Assembly: GCA_965223035.1 (NCBI GenBank) | Contig: OZ244980.1 | Coordinates: forward strand, 5,394,001 to 5,458,000 | Reading direction: 5' to 3' | Length of the DNA: 64,000 nucleotides | DNA from: CAMDPA01 sp965223035 | Lineage (GTDB): Bacteria; Pseudomonadota; Alphaproteobacteria; Rhizobiales; Hyphomicrobiaceae | Shown: one piece after another, positions 50,299 through 58,665 of the stretch | Layout: the number at the start of each line of letters is the position of its first letter | Position numbering within the stretch: the first letter of the stretch is position 1 | Notes under the pieces: model-generated | Told to the model about the DNA's origin: nothing | Databases searched by the model: none | What the model saw: the letters and a program-made list of their open reading frames with translations, nothing else | Translations under genes and position numbers: made by a program

Positions 50299-50886
50299 AT
50301 GCCCTATGAGATTCGTCATGACTTACGGCGCCGACTGGATGCCGAACTCGCGTTCGAGCCGCCGATCGACGACGATAGCTCACAAGCCCTTGGCGCCAAT
50401 TATGGCAACCGTGAGCCCGATACGGTGCAAAGAAAGATTTGGGAGGCGACGATGGCCGATTTGCGCGCCCGGCCGCGCATCGTGCGCGTCAAGCCCACCA
50501 AACCGCGCGGCATTTCCGCCGTGATCAATTGGCAAACGAACAAGTTTTTGGTCAACGAAGCGATCCGGGCGTTTCTGGCGGCCGAGGAGCCCGGCGCGCA
50601 CGGCTTTTTCCCGATGACGGTGCGCTCCAAGAGCGGCAAACCGATCGATGGCCAGCCGGAGCTGACCTACCATATGATCACCAGCTACCCCAATGTCGAT
50701 TGTTTCGACCGGCCCGACGACCGGGACCGCGCCATGCGCCGCGCCGCGATCGCGGGCCATCATCTGTGGAAAGGCACCGATCAGTGGCAACACTACCTGT
50801 TTTACTCCGACGCGTTGCACGCGTTCTTGGCCGCCAACAAATTCGAGGGCTGGCAAGTCGAACGCGAATTCGACGTGGTGGATTGA
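50299..50886 (+). CDS. Imm11-like (DUF1629) protein, orphan
   Basis: 195 residues, ATG 50299 with GGGAG further upstream. Seen: MPYEIRHDLRRRLDAELAFE, PRGISAVINWQTNKFLVNEA, IRAFLAAEEPGAHGFFPMTV, and a C-terminal HYLFYSDALHAFLAANKFEG. The pattern S/N-E-x-x-R-x-x-L...E-P-G-x-H-x-F-F-P-M/V followed by a late F-x-S-D-A-L-x-x-x-L-x-x-x-x-x-x-G resembles, from memory, Imm11/DUF1629 immunity-type domains. No polymorphic toxin, Rhs or secretion gene is nearby, so it is either an orphan immunity gene or a family member with another job. Confidence 0.65.
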   Translation: MPYEIRHDLRRRLDAELAFEPPIDDDSSQALGANYGNREPDTVQRKIWEATMADLRARPRIVRVKPTKPRGISAVINWQTNKFLVNEAIRAFLAAEEPGAHGFFPMTVRSKSGKPIDGQPELTYHMITSYPNVDCFDRPDDRDRAMRRAAIAGHHLWKGTDQWQHYLFYSDALHAFLAANKFEGWQVEREFDVVD

Positions 50887-50981
50887 ACGACACTCCCCAT
50901 GTGCCGCAAGGGCCATTTTTTTGCAATTGAGATGGTCGCGTTCCGCCGTCACAGACATCGCGGACCGGGCGGGCACCGTGG

Positions 50982-51044
50982 CTAGAGCAACCTGCCTTTA
51001 ATCGGAATCGGCTTTTCGGTTCCGATTTAAGGCGCGATGATCTA
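50982..51044. repeat. Composite palindromic element (family 1), hybrid 63-bp copy
   Basis: CTAGAGCAACCTGCCTTTAA, ATCGGAATCGGCTTTTCGG, then TTCCGATTTAAGGCGCGATG and ATCTA. Same hybrid structure and length as 33247-33310. This is the last copy: none was seen from 51 kb to the end. Confidence 0.9.
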
Positions 51045-51172
51045 TTTGCAGGCCAGCACGGCTGATCGGCCCAACGCGGACAAGCTCCAGCGCCGGTTGC
51101 GACACAGGCGATCCGGCGCCGCTGACCGATAACGGCTTACTGTTCGCCATCCTTGGACCGTGGAACGCCGCG

Positions 51173-53368
51173 CTATTCGGCCGGCTTGGCGGCTCCCGTC
51201 GACTCGCTGCGCTCGCGACCCATCATCACTTGACGCGCCACCACCAGGACGGCGAGCGCGGCGCCGATCAGATTGATTTGCAGCGCGTAGGGGACCGAGA
51301 CGTCGACACTGCTCTCAACGCGGTGCGATGGGATCAACAGCGCAATGCCGCCGGCCGTCGCCAACAGCCGGGTCGGAACGCTCATCGGACGGAACATGTA
51401 GCCGATGAAGCCGCACGAAGCGATCCACACGCCAATGACGGCGGTGGTAAAGGCGATGATGATGATCGGCCAATCCGCTTGCATGATGAGCGCGGGCGAC
51501 AATACGAACACGAAGGGAATGATGTAGGCGATCCAACCCAGTCGGACCGCCGCCATGCCCGTTTCCATCGGTTTTGCGCCGGCCAACGATGCGGCCGCGA
51601 AGGCCGCGATCGCCACCGGCGGCGTGATCATCGACATCAGTCCGAAGTAAAGCACGAACATGTGCGCCGCTATTGGATCCACGCCGAGCTTGATGAGCGA
51701 GGGGGCGATCATGGTTGCCAGCAACAGGTAGATCGCCGAGGTCGGCATGCCCATGCCCAAAATGATCGAAATGACTGCGGTCAGGCCGAGTAATAGCCAG
51801 AGATTGTCCTGACCGACCGCAGCGAGGATCAGCGTGAGCGCTTGTCCCAAGCCGGTTTTGTCGAGGATACCGATGATGACGCCGGCCATGGCGCCAATGA
51901 TGATGATGTCCGCGGACGACCGTCCGGCGCCGGTGATCGAATCCCAGATCGGACGCCGGCCATGGCTGCCGACTACGATGGAGGTGACGACCAACGTCAG
52001 CGCCGCCCAGAATGCCGCCTTTTCCCACGTCATCGCGCCCAGGCCGTACTGCCGAAAATCGACATAATCCTTGCCGAAGCCCAATCCCGCCAGCACGACG
52101 GCGGCCAGCAGCACACTCCACATGGGGCCGACCCGTCGACCGCGATAACCGAACAGGTTGCTCACCGCAGCGACGGTGATCGCCGCCCAGAATGCGGCCT
52201 TCTGCGGCGGCATGTTGAGCGAGAACAGGGCAAACACCAGAACCACGAACGGCAATATGAAGAACCAGCCCTCGGCCATGACGCGCCCCAGACGCGGTAT
52301 GCGCTCGGGCGGCAACGGTGCGATATTGTTCTTCGCCGCTTCCAGGTCGGCCTGCACAAACACGGCCAGATAGTAAAGGAAGGCGGGAATCAAAGCCGCC
52401 AGAATGATCTCGGTATAGGACAGTTCCAACAGCTCCGCCATCAGGAAGGCGGCGGCGCCCATGATCGGCGGCATGATTTGGCCACCGGTGGAGGCCACCG
52501 CCTCGATCGCCCCAGCCGATCGCGCCGTGTAGCCGGCCTGTCGCATCAACGGGATGGTAATGACACCGGTCGATGCCACGTTGGAGACGGCGGATCCGGA
52601 GATCGATCCGAACAAACCCGATGCCACGACAGCAATCTTAGCGGAGCCGCCGCGCGAGCGGCCCATCAAGGCAGACGCCACGTCTGTGAACCATTCGGAT
52701 GCCCCGGTGAACAGCAGCAACTGTCCCATCCAGATGAACAGGACAACGGTCAGCACGATGATCTTGAGCGGGAGGCCCAGCATCGCCACCTCGCTGGTGC
52801 CGAGGAAGCCAATCAGCTGGGTCGGCTTCTGCTCCACACCCTGCAGCATGCCCGGCATCCAATGGCCTACGAAGCCATACAGGATGAACGCGGAGAAGAT
52901 CAACGTCAGGCTGAGCCCCGCCGTTCGGCGCAACGCTTCCCAGATCAGTGGAAGCAGCACGACGGAAATGAGGAACGTCGTTTGTCTAGCTGCAAACGGA
53001 TTCTCCGCAATCCGATCGTACGAAATCACGAAATAGGCGGTGCTGGCGAGCCCGGCGATCGCCAAGATCGCATCGTACCAGGGCAGCGACAGCCGCTTGC
53101 TTCCGCCAAATATTGGATAACGGATGAAGACGATCGCCAGCGTTAAACCCAAGCAGGCGACCATCGCCTGCTCGTCGTACCAGGTGAAGCCGCGGTCGAG
53201 CCAAAAGTCGATGGCCCAGGTGATCGAGATGAAAGCGATGACTGCGCCGAGACCCAGCGAGGTCCAATTGACGAAATGCGATTCCTCGCGCGCGGCCAGA
53301 TAGCTCTCGGGCCGATTTTCGTTTGAAGACTTTGCGTCAGCCACGTGTGCACTCCCACTGCATTCCAT
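51173..53368 (-). CDS. TRAP transporter, fused DctQ-DctM (TAXI type) permease
   Basis: 731 residues from ATG 53368 (GTG 53344 also possible). A soluble N-terminal stretch of about 30 residues, then roughly 18-19 TMs: a small 4-TM domain (30-160) fused to the large permease. Motifs: ASGLFGSISGSAVSNVASTG, VITIPLMRQAGYTARSAGA, EAVASTGGQIMPPIMGAAAF, MSMITPPVAIAAFAAASLAG and GMGMPTSAIYLLLATMIAPS, which are hallmarks of the 4TM/12TM fused TRAP permeases that work with TAXI receptors. A secondary transporter driven by sodium or proton gradient. The two binding-protein genes follow upstream on the same strand. Confidence 0.95.
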   Translation of the reverse strand: MECSGSAHVADAKSSNENRPESYLAAREESHFVNWTSLGLGAVIAFISITWAIDFWLDRGFTWYDEQAMVACLGLTLAIVFIRYPIFGGSKRLSLPWYDAILAIAGLASTAYFVISYDRIAENPFAARQTTFLISVVLLPLIWEALRRTAGLSLTLIFSAFILYGFVGHWMPGMLQGVEQKPTQLIGFLGTSEVAMLGLPLKIIVLTVVLFIWMGQLLLFTGASEWFTDVASALMGRSRGGSAKIAVVASGLFGSISGSAVSNVASTGVITIPLMRQAGYTARSAGAIEAVASTGGQIMPPIMGAAAFLMAELLELSYTEIILAALIPAFLYYLAVFVQADLEAAKNNIAPLPPERIPRLGRVMAEGWFFILPFVVLVFALFSLNMPPQKAAFWAAITVAAVSNLFGYRGRRVGPMWSVLLAAVVLAGLGFGKDYVDFRQYGLGAMTWEKAAFWAALTLVVTSIVVGSHGRRPIWDSITGAGRSSADIIIIGAMAGVIIGILDKTGLGQALTLILAAVGQDNLWLLLGLTAVISIILGMGMPTSAIYLLLATMIAPSLIKLGVDPIAAHMFVLYFGLMSMITPPVAIAAFAAASLAGAKPMETGMAAVRLGWIAYIIPFVFVLSPALIMQADWPIIIIAFTTAVIGVWIASCGFIGYMFRPMSVPTRLLATAGGIALLIPSHRVESSVDVSVPYALQINLIGAALAVLVVARQVMMGRERSESTGAAKPAE

Positions 53369-53563
53369 CTGCGCGGATGATCCCTGACCTACCCTCCAGG
53401 AATGGTCCCGCGCCTGGCCACCCGGTCGGGCGGGCTCGGTACGCGGCTCCGCATCGTCTCATCAACCGCCAGCCTCGGCGTGCCGCCCAACAGCAACGGT
53501 CCCGGCTTGTCCGCTGTCGGTGGGGTTGCAGCGCCCCTTGCGTTGCCAGGCCAGAGTCAGCAA

Positions 53564-53592
53564 CGCCCACGCCCCCTATAGGGACGTGGGCG
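53564..53592 (-). promoter_or_regulatory. Intercistronic stem-loop after the binding-protein gene
   Basis: Arms CGCCCACG / CGTGGGCG extended by CCC / GGG after one mismatch, with loop CTATA. It begins 27 bp past the stop codon of the proximal TAXI receptor gene and 196 bp before the permease start. No T run follows on the minus strand. Such hairpins often protect receptor mRNA 3-prime ends or damp read-through into the permease gene, giving excess receptor. Confidence 0.6.
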
Positions 53593-53618
53593 CTGACGTC
53601 GGCAGGACCCTCGATCCA

Positions 53619-54599
53619 TCACTTCTGGCACAAACCAACTTCCTTGTAGTATTTGAGCGCGCCCGGGTGGTATGGCGTGCCGTGATCCTTGCACATGTTA
53701 TCGTCGTTGCGATAGCTCCGCCACAGCGGACCGCCTGCCTTGAGCTGGTCTATTTGGGTGTGCATCACCTTGGCCACCTTATAAACTACGTCGTCCGACA
53801 CACCCTTGTTGGTCCACAGCATGTAGTCGTAGGTGATCAGGTTGGTCGGCTCCACGATGCTGTCGAGCCCCTTACGCGGCTGCACCACGCTCCAGAACGA
53901 TTTCGGGAACCATTTGTGCATCGCTTTCAGCGCGTCGTCAGAATTTTCGAACGAGATGTGGCGCACGCCGCCGGAGATGCTGGCATTCAACTTCTTGATC
54001 CAGCCGGTCCCCGCCGCGAAAATGGCGCCGTCGAGCTTGCCCTGTTCCATCATCCGCCAGTGTTGGACCAGTCCGACAGCCGGAACCTGCTTCACGTCGT
54101 CGTAGGTGAGGCCCACGGTCGCCAGCCCGCCGGCGTGAATATTGTAGAACAGGGGGGCCGCCTTGAAGCCGGTGGCCAGACGCTTGCCCTTGAGCTGCTT
54201 GACCGATGTGATGCCCAGTTTTTTCGGCACGACGAAGCCAACCGTAAACTTCATCATATTGGTGACCAGGCGAAGGTTATCGTATTTGTTGCCCTTCGAC
54301 AGGCCGGTGCCGTTCACCGCCATCCAGTATTGAGCAATGTTGGAAATGGCGAACTCAAGCTCGCCGGCATTGACGACGGGGATATACTGCTGGGTTCCGC
54401 CCATCGTTTGCTTGCGCATCTGCAACCCATCTGCGTGCTCGGAGACCGCTTTTGAGATGGTGGCCGTGATCTGGGCCACGGCGCCGGCTTTGGTGGCGCC
54501 GATACCGACCGTCTGTGCGCTGGCCGAGCCGATCGCCAGCGCCGGCGAGACGACGGCTACGGCCGCCATGATCGTGGATTTGGGTGATAGCAGCGTCAT
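53619..54599 (-). CDS. TAXI family TRAP solute-binding protein (proximal copy)
   Basis: 326 residues from ATG 54599 (GGGAG six bases upstream; the in-frame GTG 54605 lies inside that spacing). Signal peptide of about 28 residues (LAIGSASAQ). TAXI features: TVGIGATKAGAVAQITATIS, MRKQTMGGTQQYIPVVNAGE, AVSEHADGL, and YDDVKQVPAVGLVQHWRMM, with C-terminal YHPGALKYYKEVGL. Close paralogue of the next gene, with most motifs identical and the ligand-facing middle more varied. TAXI receptors bind glutamate or other carboxylates; the ligand here is not predictable. Confidence 0.94.
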   Translation of the reverse strand: MTLLSPKSTIMAAVAVVSPALAIGSASAQTVGIGATKAGAVAQITATISKAVSEHADGLQMRKQTMGGTQQYIPVVNAGELEFAISNIAQYWMAVNGTGLSKGNKYDNLRLVTNMMKFTVGFVVPKKLGITSVKQLKGKRLATGFKAAPLFYNIHAGGLATVGLTYDDVKQVPAVGLVQHWRMMEQGKLDGAIFAAGTGWIKKLNASISGGVRHISFENSDDALKAMHKWFPKSFWSVVQPRKGLDSIVEPTNLITYDYMLWTNKGVSDDVVYKVAKVMHTQIDQLKAGGPLWRSYRNDDNMCKDHGTPYHPGALKYYKEVGLCQK

Positions 54600-54886
54600 G
54601 TTCACTCCCTTTCTCGTCTGCTTTCTTGCTCGTCAACTGTAGATCTTGGTCCGCGCGCGTTAACACCCGACTGCCGGTGCGGGCCAAAATATGATGTAGG
54701 CGCAAGTGTTATGCTGTGACGGTTGGTTCTCATGCCTTTGATATGACATGTCGTTAAGTGCGACCAGCTGTCTAGCATGGTGGCCCGAAAGATGAAATAC
54801 CACGACCGGGCCTAGCATTGCGAGATGAAGATTTGAGCCAATGCCAGGTTTGGTTGACCGTCCAGCAGGCAGCTTCGCCGCCCAGC

Positions 54887-55858
54887 CTAGCCGTCACATA
54901 GGCCGGCTTGCCTGTAATAGCGCATGGCGCCGGGATGGTACGCCGTACCCTGATCCTTGCACAGGTTTGCGTCGGCCCGATAGGAGCGCCAAAGCGGCCC
55001 CGCCGCCTTCAACTTGTCGCCGTGCTGATGCATCACTTTGGCCACCTTGTAGGCGATAGCATCCGACAGCCCTTTGTGGGTCCACAGCATGAAATCGAAG
55101 GTCGCGATGTTGACGGGCTCGCGGACGCTCACCAAGCCCTTGCGCGGCTTCACAGTGTACCAAAAGGCCTTGGGAAACCAGGTGTGCATCTTTTTCAGCG
55201 CTTCTGCTGAGTCTTGAAACGAGATGTGGCGTACACCGCCGTCAATTTTTGCGTTCATCTGCTGCACGAAGCCGGTTCCGACCGCGGCGATGACCGCGTC
55301 GATCTTGCCTTCCATGAACATCCGCCAGTGTTGCACCAAGCCGACGGCGGGCACCTTGATAACGTCGTCGTAGGTCAGATCGCCGGTCGCCAGTCCGCCG
55401 GCGGTGATAAAGACGAACAGCGGCGCCGACTTGAACCCGGCGGCCAACCGTTTTCCCTTGAGGTCGGCAACCGTCCGGATCCCCGAGGTGTTGGGGACCA
55501 GGAAGCCCGTATTGAACTGCATCATCGTCGCGACCAGGCGCAGATTGTCGTATTTTTTGCCCTTGGACAGTCCGGTGCCAGTCCTCGCCATCCAATATTG
55601 CGAGATGTTTGAGATGCCGAAGGCGAGTTCGCCGGCGTCGACGACGGGAATATACTGCTGGGTTCCGCCCATCGTCTGCTTGCGCATCTGCAGGCCTTCG
55701 CCGCTTTCCGATACCACCTTCGAGATGGTGGCCGTGATCTGCGAAACGGCGCCGGCCTTTGTGGCACCGATACCGAGCGTTTGCGCCAGTGCTGGCATGC
55801 TCACAAGCACGGCTGCGAGCCCGAGCCCTCCCAACATTCCGTACCTAAATCCGCTCAT
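54887..55858 (-). CDS. TAXI family TRAP solute-binding protein (distal copy)
   Basis: 323 residues from ATG 55858, with GGAGGAG nine bases upstream. Signal peptide MSGFRYGMLGGLGLAAVLVS ending ALAQ. Core matches the proximal copy: TLGIGATKAGAVSQITATIS, MRKQTMGGTQQYIPVVDAGE, TYDDVIKVPAVGLVQHW, KAFWYTVKPRKGLVSVREP, and YHPGAMRYYRQAGL. Gene duplication followed by divergence is clear. The 287-bp gap to the proximal copy holds no gene. Both receptors probably share the single permease downstream. Confidence 0.94.
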   Translation of the reverse strand: MSGFRYGMLGGLGLAAVLVSMPALAQTLGIGATKAGAVSQITATISKVVSESGEGLQMRKQTMGGTQQYIPVVDAGELAFGISNISQYWMARTGTGLSKGKKYDNLRLVATMMQFNTGFLVPNTSGIRTVADLKGKRLAAGFKSAPLFVFITAGGLATGDLTYDDVIKVPAVGLVQHWRMFMEGKIDAVIAAVGTGFVQQMNAKIDGGVRHISFQDSAEALKKMHTWFPKAFWYTVKPRKGLVSVREPVNIATFDFMLWTHKGLSDAIAYKVAKVMHQHGDKLKAAGPLWRSYRADANLCKDQGTAYHPGAMRYYRQAGLCDG

Positions 55859-56148
55859 CGATTGGTTCTCCTCCCACCGTGGGTGAATTGATCATGTCGA
55901 TTATCCTTGGCCTTCCATCCTGATGGTCGGATGGCCGCCGCGCAAGCGCGACGTCGGCTTCGCGGCCACCGCCCATCCGACCTTGTCGCGCCGCCGAGCG
56001 GCCCCCGGCGAAAATCCTATAGGGCGACGGGTTGCGAGCCGCTTCCTACTATCTTACAGATGGGCTTGCTCCCGGCTCGAGCTCCATCCTGCAATCCGAC
56101 CGCCGGGACAAGCCGCGGCGGTTCCAATCCAAAGGCCAAGGAGGGGTG
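55859..56148. promoter_or_regulatory. Divergent region between TAXI receptor and Mrp antiporter operon
   Basis: 290 bp, carrying the start signals of both transcription units. The ribosome-binding site of mrpE (GGAGGGGTG before ATG 56149) is strong. No repeat or clear operator was seen. Confidence 0.4.
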
Positions 56149-56622
56149 ATGCGTTACGTCAGCTTGACGCTGTTCTTGTTCGCGTTCTGGCTCGCGCTCT
56201 CCGGTCATTATACGAGCTTTCTACTTCTCATGGGGATCGTCGCGACGGCGCTCTGCGTCATTCTGGCTGTCCGTATGCACGTGCTGGATGAAGAGGCGCA
56301 CCCGATGCATTTGTTCAGCCGCGCGCTGAGTTACTGGCCGTGGTTGGCCGTGGAGATTGCGAAGTCGGGATGGGGTGTGACGAAGGTCGTCTTGAACCCC
56401 AGCTTACCGGCGTCGCCGACCATGACGATTGTGAGATCAACCCAGAGCAGCCTGGTCGGCGTGGCCACCTACGCCAACTCCATCACCCTCACGCCCGGCA
56501 CCGTCACCACCAACGTGCGGGGCAACCTGCTGACGGTGCATGCATTGGTCACCGACGGCGCCAATGACGTTGAGGCCGGCGAGATGGACCGGCGGGTGAC
56601 CCGTTTCGAAGGGGAGTCGTGA
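56149..56622 (+). CDS. mrpE: Mrp-type cation/proton antiporter subunit E
   Basis: 157 residues, ATG 56149 with GGAGGGGTG. Seen: MRYVSLTLFLFAFWLALSGH, two to three TMs, then ALSYWPWLAVEIAKSGWGVT and the soluble tail TLTPGTVTTNVRGNLLTVHA, a hallmark of MrpE (S-I-T-L-T-P-G-T-x-T). First gene of the ten-gene operon. MrpE is a small membrane subunit needed for assembly of the antiporter. Confidence 0.95.
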   Translation: MRYVSLTLFLFAFWLALSGHYTSFLLLMGIVATALCVILAVRMHVLDEEAHPMHLFSRALSYWPWLAVEIAKSGWGVTKVVLNPSLPASPTMTIVRSTQSSLVGVATYANSITLTPGTVTTNVRGNLLTVHALVTDGANDVEAGEMDRRVTRFEGES

Positions 56623-56900
56623 TGTTCATAGCGGCAACCGCGGCCGTTCTGGCGGCGATGGTGCTTGTTGTCACGCGCGCCATACGTGGCCCGACGGTTT
56701 TCGATCGCGTGCTGGCGGGCAACGCGATCGGCACCCTCGCCATCTTGTTTCTAGCGGTTCTCGGCTTCTTGATGGAGCGCCCAGAATGGCTGGATATCGG
56801 ACTGACCTACGCGCTGCTCAATCTCATCTCGACGTTGGCCGTCCTCAAATTCTTCCGACATGGCGATCTCGCCTATGACCCCGACGAGGACATCGATTAA
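56622..56900 (+). CDS. mrpF: Mrp-type antiporter subunit F
   Basis: 92 residues; ATG 56622 overlaps the mrpE stop (TGATG). Three TMs with VTRAIRGPTVFDRVLAGNAI (R-G-P-T-x-x-D-R motif of MrpF) and LTYALLNLISTLAVLKFFRH. Small membrane subunit of the antiporter complex. Translationally coupled. Confidence 0.95.
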   Translation: MFIAATAAVLAAMVLVVTRAIRGPTVFDRVLAGNAIGTLAILFLAVLGFLMERPEWLDIGLTYALLNLISTLAVLKFFRHGDLAYDPDEDID

Positions 56901-57304
56901 TGGGCCTGTCGTTGGTGGACATCCTGAGTTGGCCGCTGGTGATAGCCGGCTCGTTCTTCATCGTCGTCGGGGCCCTTGGCGTGCTGCGGCTACCCGATGT
57001 GTTCACCCGCATGCACGCGGCCAGTGTGATCGAGACGGTCGGCGCCGGGCTACTGCTGATTGGACTGATGCTCCACTCAGGGTTCAGCCTTGTCACACTT
57101 AAGCTTTTGTTTTTGCTAGCGCTTTTCTTCTTCATATCACCTGTGGTGACGCACGCGTTGGCGCAGGCTGCGTTGCACGCCGGCTTGCTGCCGGAGCTGC
57201 ACGAGGATCGACGCGACGCCAGGGAGGCCGCCTTGATGAGCGCGTCCGCGCCGGGCGCCGCCGATGTGGTGACGGGCCCGGCGCCGGGTGCTCAAGGCGA
57301 TTGA
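56900..57304 (+). CDS. mrpG: Mrp-type antiporter subunit G
   Basis: 134 residues; ATG 56900 overlaps the mrpF stop (TAATG). Three TMs with FFIVVGALGVLRLPDVFTRM and HAASVIETVGAGLLLIGLML (L-R-L-P-D-x-x-T-R-x-H-A motif of MrpG), SPVVTHALAQAALHAG, then a hydrophilic tail slightly longer than usual. Confidence 0.95.
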   Translation: MGLSLVDILSWPLVIAGSFFIVVGALGVLRLPDVFTRMHAASVIETVGAGLLLIGLMLHSGFSLVTLKLLFLLALFFFISPVVTHALAQAALHAGLLPELHEDRRDAREAALMSASAPGAADVVTGPAPGAQGD

Positions 57305-57323
57305 AACGGTAAAGGGGGCAGAG

Positions 57324-57884
57324 TTGGAAGCCTACATCAACATGGTCCTGTTGACGCTGTTGGCGGCCGTGACCATTGCCATTATCCGGCAGCGCAACCT
57401 GTTCGGTGTCGTGATCCTCGCCGGCATCTATAGCTTCCTTATGGCAAGCGCCTTCATGGTACTGGATGCGGTTGACGTGGCGATGACCGAGGCTTCGGTC
57501 GGCGCCGGTATTTCGACGGTGCTGTTGCTGGCGACGCTTTACCTAACCGAGGCCCGAGAGTATCCGCCGGCGCACGGTGCTGCGTTACCGCTGTTCGTTT
57601 CAGCCGTGGTCGGTGCCGCCCTGGTTTGGGGCACCTTCGGTCTACCGCCGTTTGGCGCCGCCGATGCCCCGGTCCATACCCACGTGGCGCCCCATTACCT
57701 CGGCAAATCGATCGCGGAGACCCACGTCCCCAACGTCGTCACCGCGGTTCTGGCCGACTATCGAAGCTTCGATACGCTGGGCGAGGTGACGGTCGTGTTC
57801 ACCGCCGGCATGGGCGTGCTGATGCTGTTGAGGGGGCGGCGGCGTAAGAAGGGGGAGGACGTCAAGGAGGCGGGATCGTCATGA
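57324..57884 (+). CDS. DUF4040 / MrpA-C-terminal-like antiporter subunit
   Basis: 186 residues from TTG 57324 with AAAGGGGG upstream; GTG 57288, overlapping mrpG, is an alternative. Four to six TMs. First half: NLFGVVILAGIYSFLMASAF, VLDAVDVAMTEASVGAGIST, VLLLATLYLT. This is the DUF4040/MbhD segment that forms the C-terminal part of full-length MrpA, with the functionally important Glu in DVAMTEASVG. Second half resembles MbhE/MrpB-N (DYRSFDTLGEVTVVFTAGMG). Its presence as a free gene shows that MrpA is split in this system. Confidence 0.9.
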   Translation: MEAYINMVLLTLLAAVTIAIIRQRNLFGVVILAGIYSFLMASAFMVLDAVDVAMTEASVGAGISTVLLLATLYLTEAREYPPAHGAALPLFVSAVVGAALVWGTFGLPPFGAADAPVHTHVAPHYLGKSIAETHVPNVVTAVLADYRSFDTLGEVTVVFTAGMGVLMLLRGRRRKKGEDVKEAGSS

Positions 57885-58300
57885 AACTCGATGTCGTCCT
57901 GAGGATTGGCACCAAGCTGGTGCTGCCGTTCATCCTGCTGTTTGCCGCCTATGTGCATTTTCACGGTGAGTACGGTCCGGGCGGCGGCTTTCAAGCCGGC
58001 GTCATCGCTGCAGCCATGTTTATTCTCTACGCACTGATGTTCGGCATCAACGCGGCCCAGCGGGTGGCGCCGCGGGAGGTGGTGGAATACATGGTTCCGC
58101 TGGGGGTTCTGATCTTCGTCCTGACTGGGTTGCCGGCCATGCTCGAGGGCGCCAATTTCCTCGACTACGGCGTGTTTGACCACCACGATCCGACCCACGG
58201 ACGGCCGATCGGCATTTTGTTGGTGGAGACTGGCGTGCTGATCACCGTGTTCTCGACCATGCTGTCGATCTTTTATGCGTTCTCAGAGCGGGGTCGTTAA
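57881..58300 (+). CDS. mrpB: Mrp-type antiporter subunit B
   Basis: 139 residues; ATG 57881 overlaps the preceding stop. Four TMs: LPFILLFAAYVHFHGEYGPG, GGFQAGVIAAAMFILYALM, VPLGVLIFVLTGLPAMLEGA, and IGILLVETGVLITVFSTMLS. H-G-E-x-G-P-G-G-G-F-Q-A-G is the MrpB/MnhB signature. Confidence 0.95.
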   Translation: MKLDVVLRIGTKLVLPFILLFAAYVHFHGEYGPGGGFQAGVIAAAMFILYALMFGINAAQRVAPREVVEYMVPLGVLIFVLTGLPAMLEGANFLDYGVFDHHDPTHGRPIGILLVETGVLITVFSTMLSIFYAFSERGR

Positions 58301-58665
58301 TGTTCGGCTTCAACGACATCGCTTTCCACTACAACTACCTCATCACCATTTTCCTGATGGTATCGGGTCTTTACGTGGTGATCGCCCGCGGCAACATGAT
58401 CAAGAAGTTGATCGGTCTGTCGCTGTTTCAGACGTCCGTCTATCTGCTTTACATCTCGCCGGGCAAAATCATCGGCGGCACGCCGCCGATCCTGGATTCG
58501 GCCTACAGCGTCTACTCCAATCCGCTACCCCACGTGTTGATCCTGACCGCCATTGTGGTCGGCGTGGCGACGCTGGCGCTCGGCCTCTCGCTGGTGGTGC
58601 GCATCTATGAAGCGTACGGCACGGTGGACGAGGACGAAATCTTCGCGATGGATGAAGACGCATGA
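58300..58665 (+). CDS. mrpC: Mrp-type antiporter subunit C (NuoK-like)
   Basis: 121 residues; ATG 58300 overlaps the mrpB stop (TAATG). Three TMs: YLITIFLMVSGLYVVIARGN, MIKKLIGLSLFQTSVYLLYI, PHVLILTAIVVGVATLALGL. I-G-L-x-x-F-Q-x-S/T-V-x-L and N-P-L-P-x-x-L-x-L-T-A-I-V-V are MrpC/NuoK features. Confidence 0.95.
   Translation: MFGFNDIAFHYNYLITIFLMVSGLYVVIARGNMIKKLIGLSLFQTSVYLLYISPGKIIGGTPPILDSAYSVYSNPLPHVLILTAIVVGVATLALGLSLVVRIYEAYGTVDEDEIFAMDEDA

Noticed and set aside
51842..53146. 434-codon plus-strand frame opposite the TRAP permease
   Set aside because: Antisense to a clear membrane protein; the product is His/Arg/Gln-rich low-complexity sequence, a typical reverse-strand artefact in GC-rich DNA.
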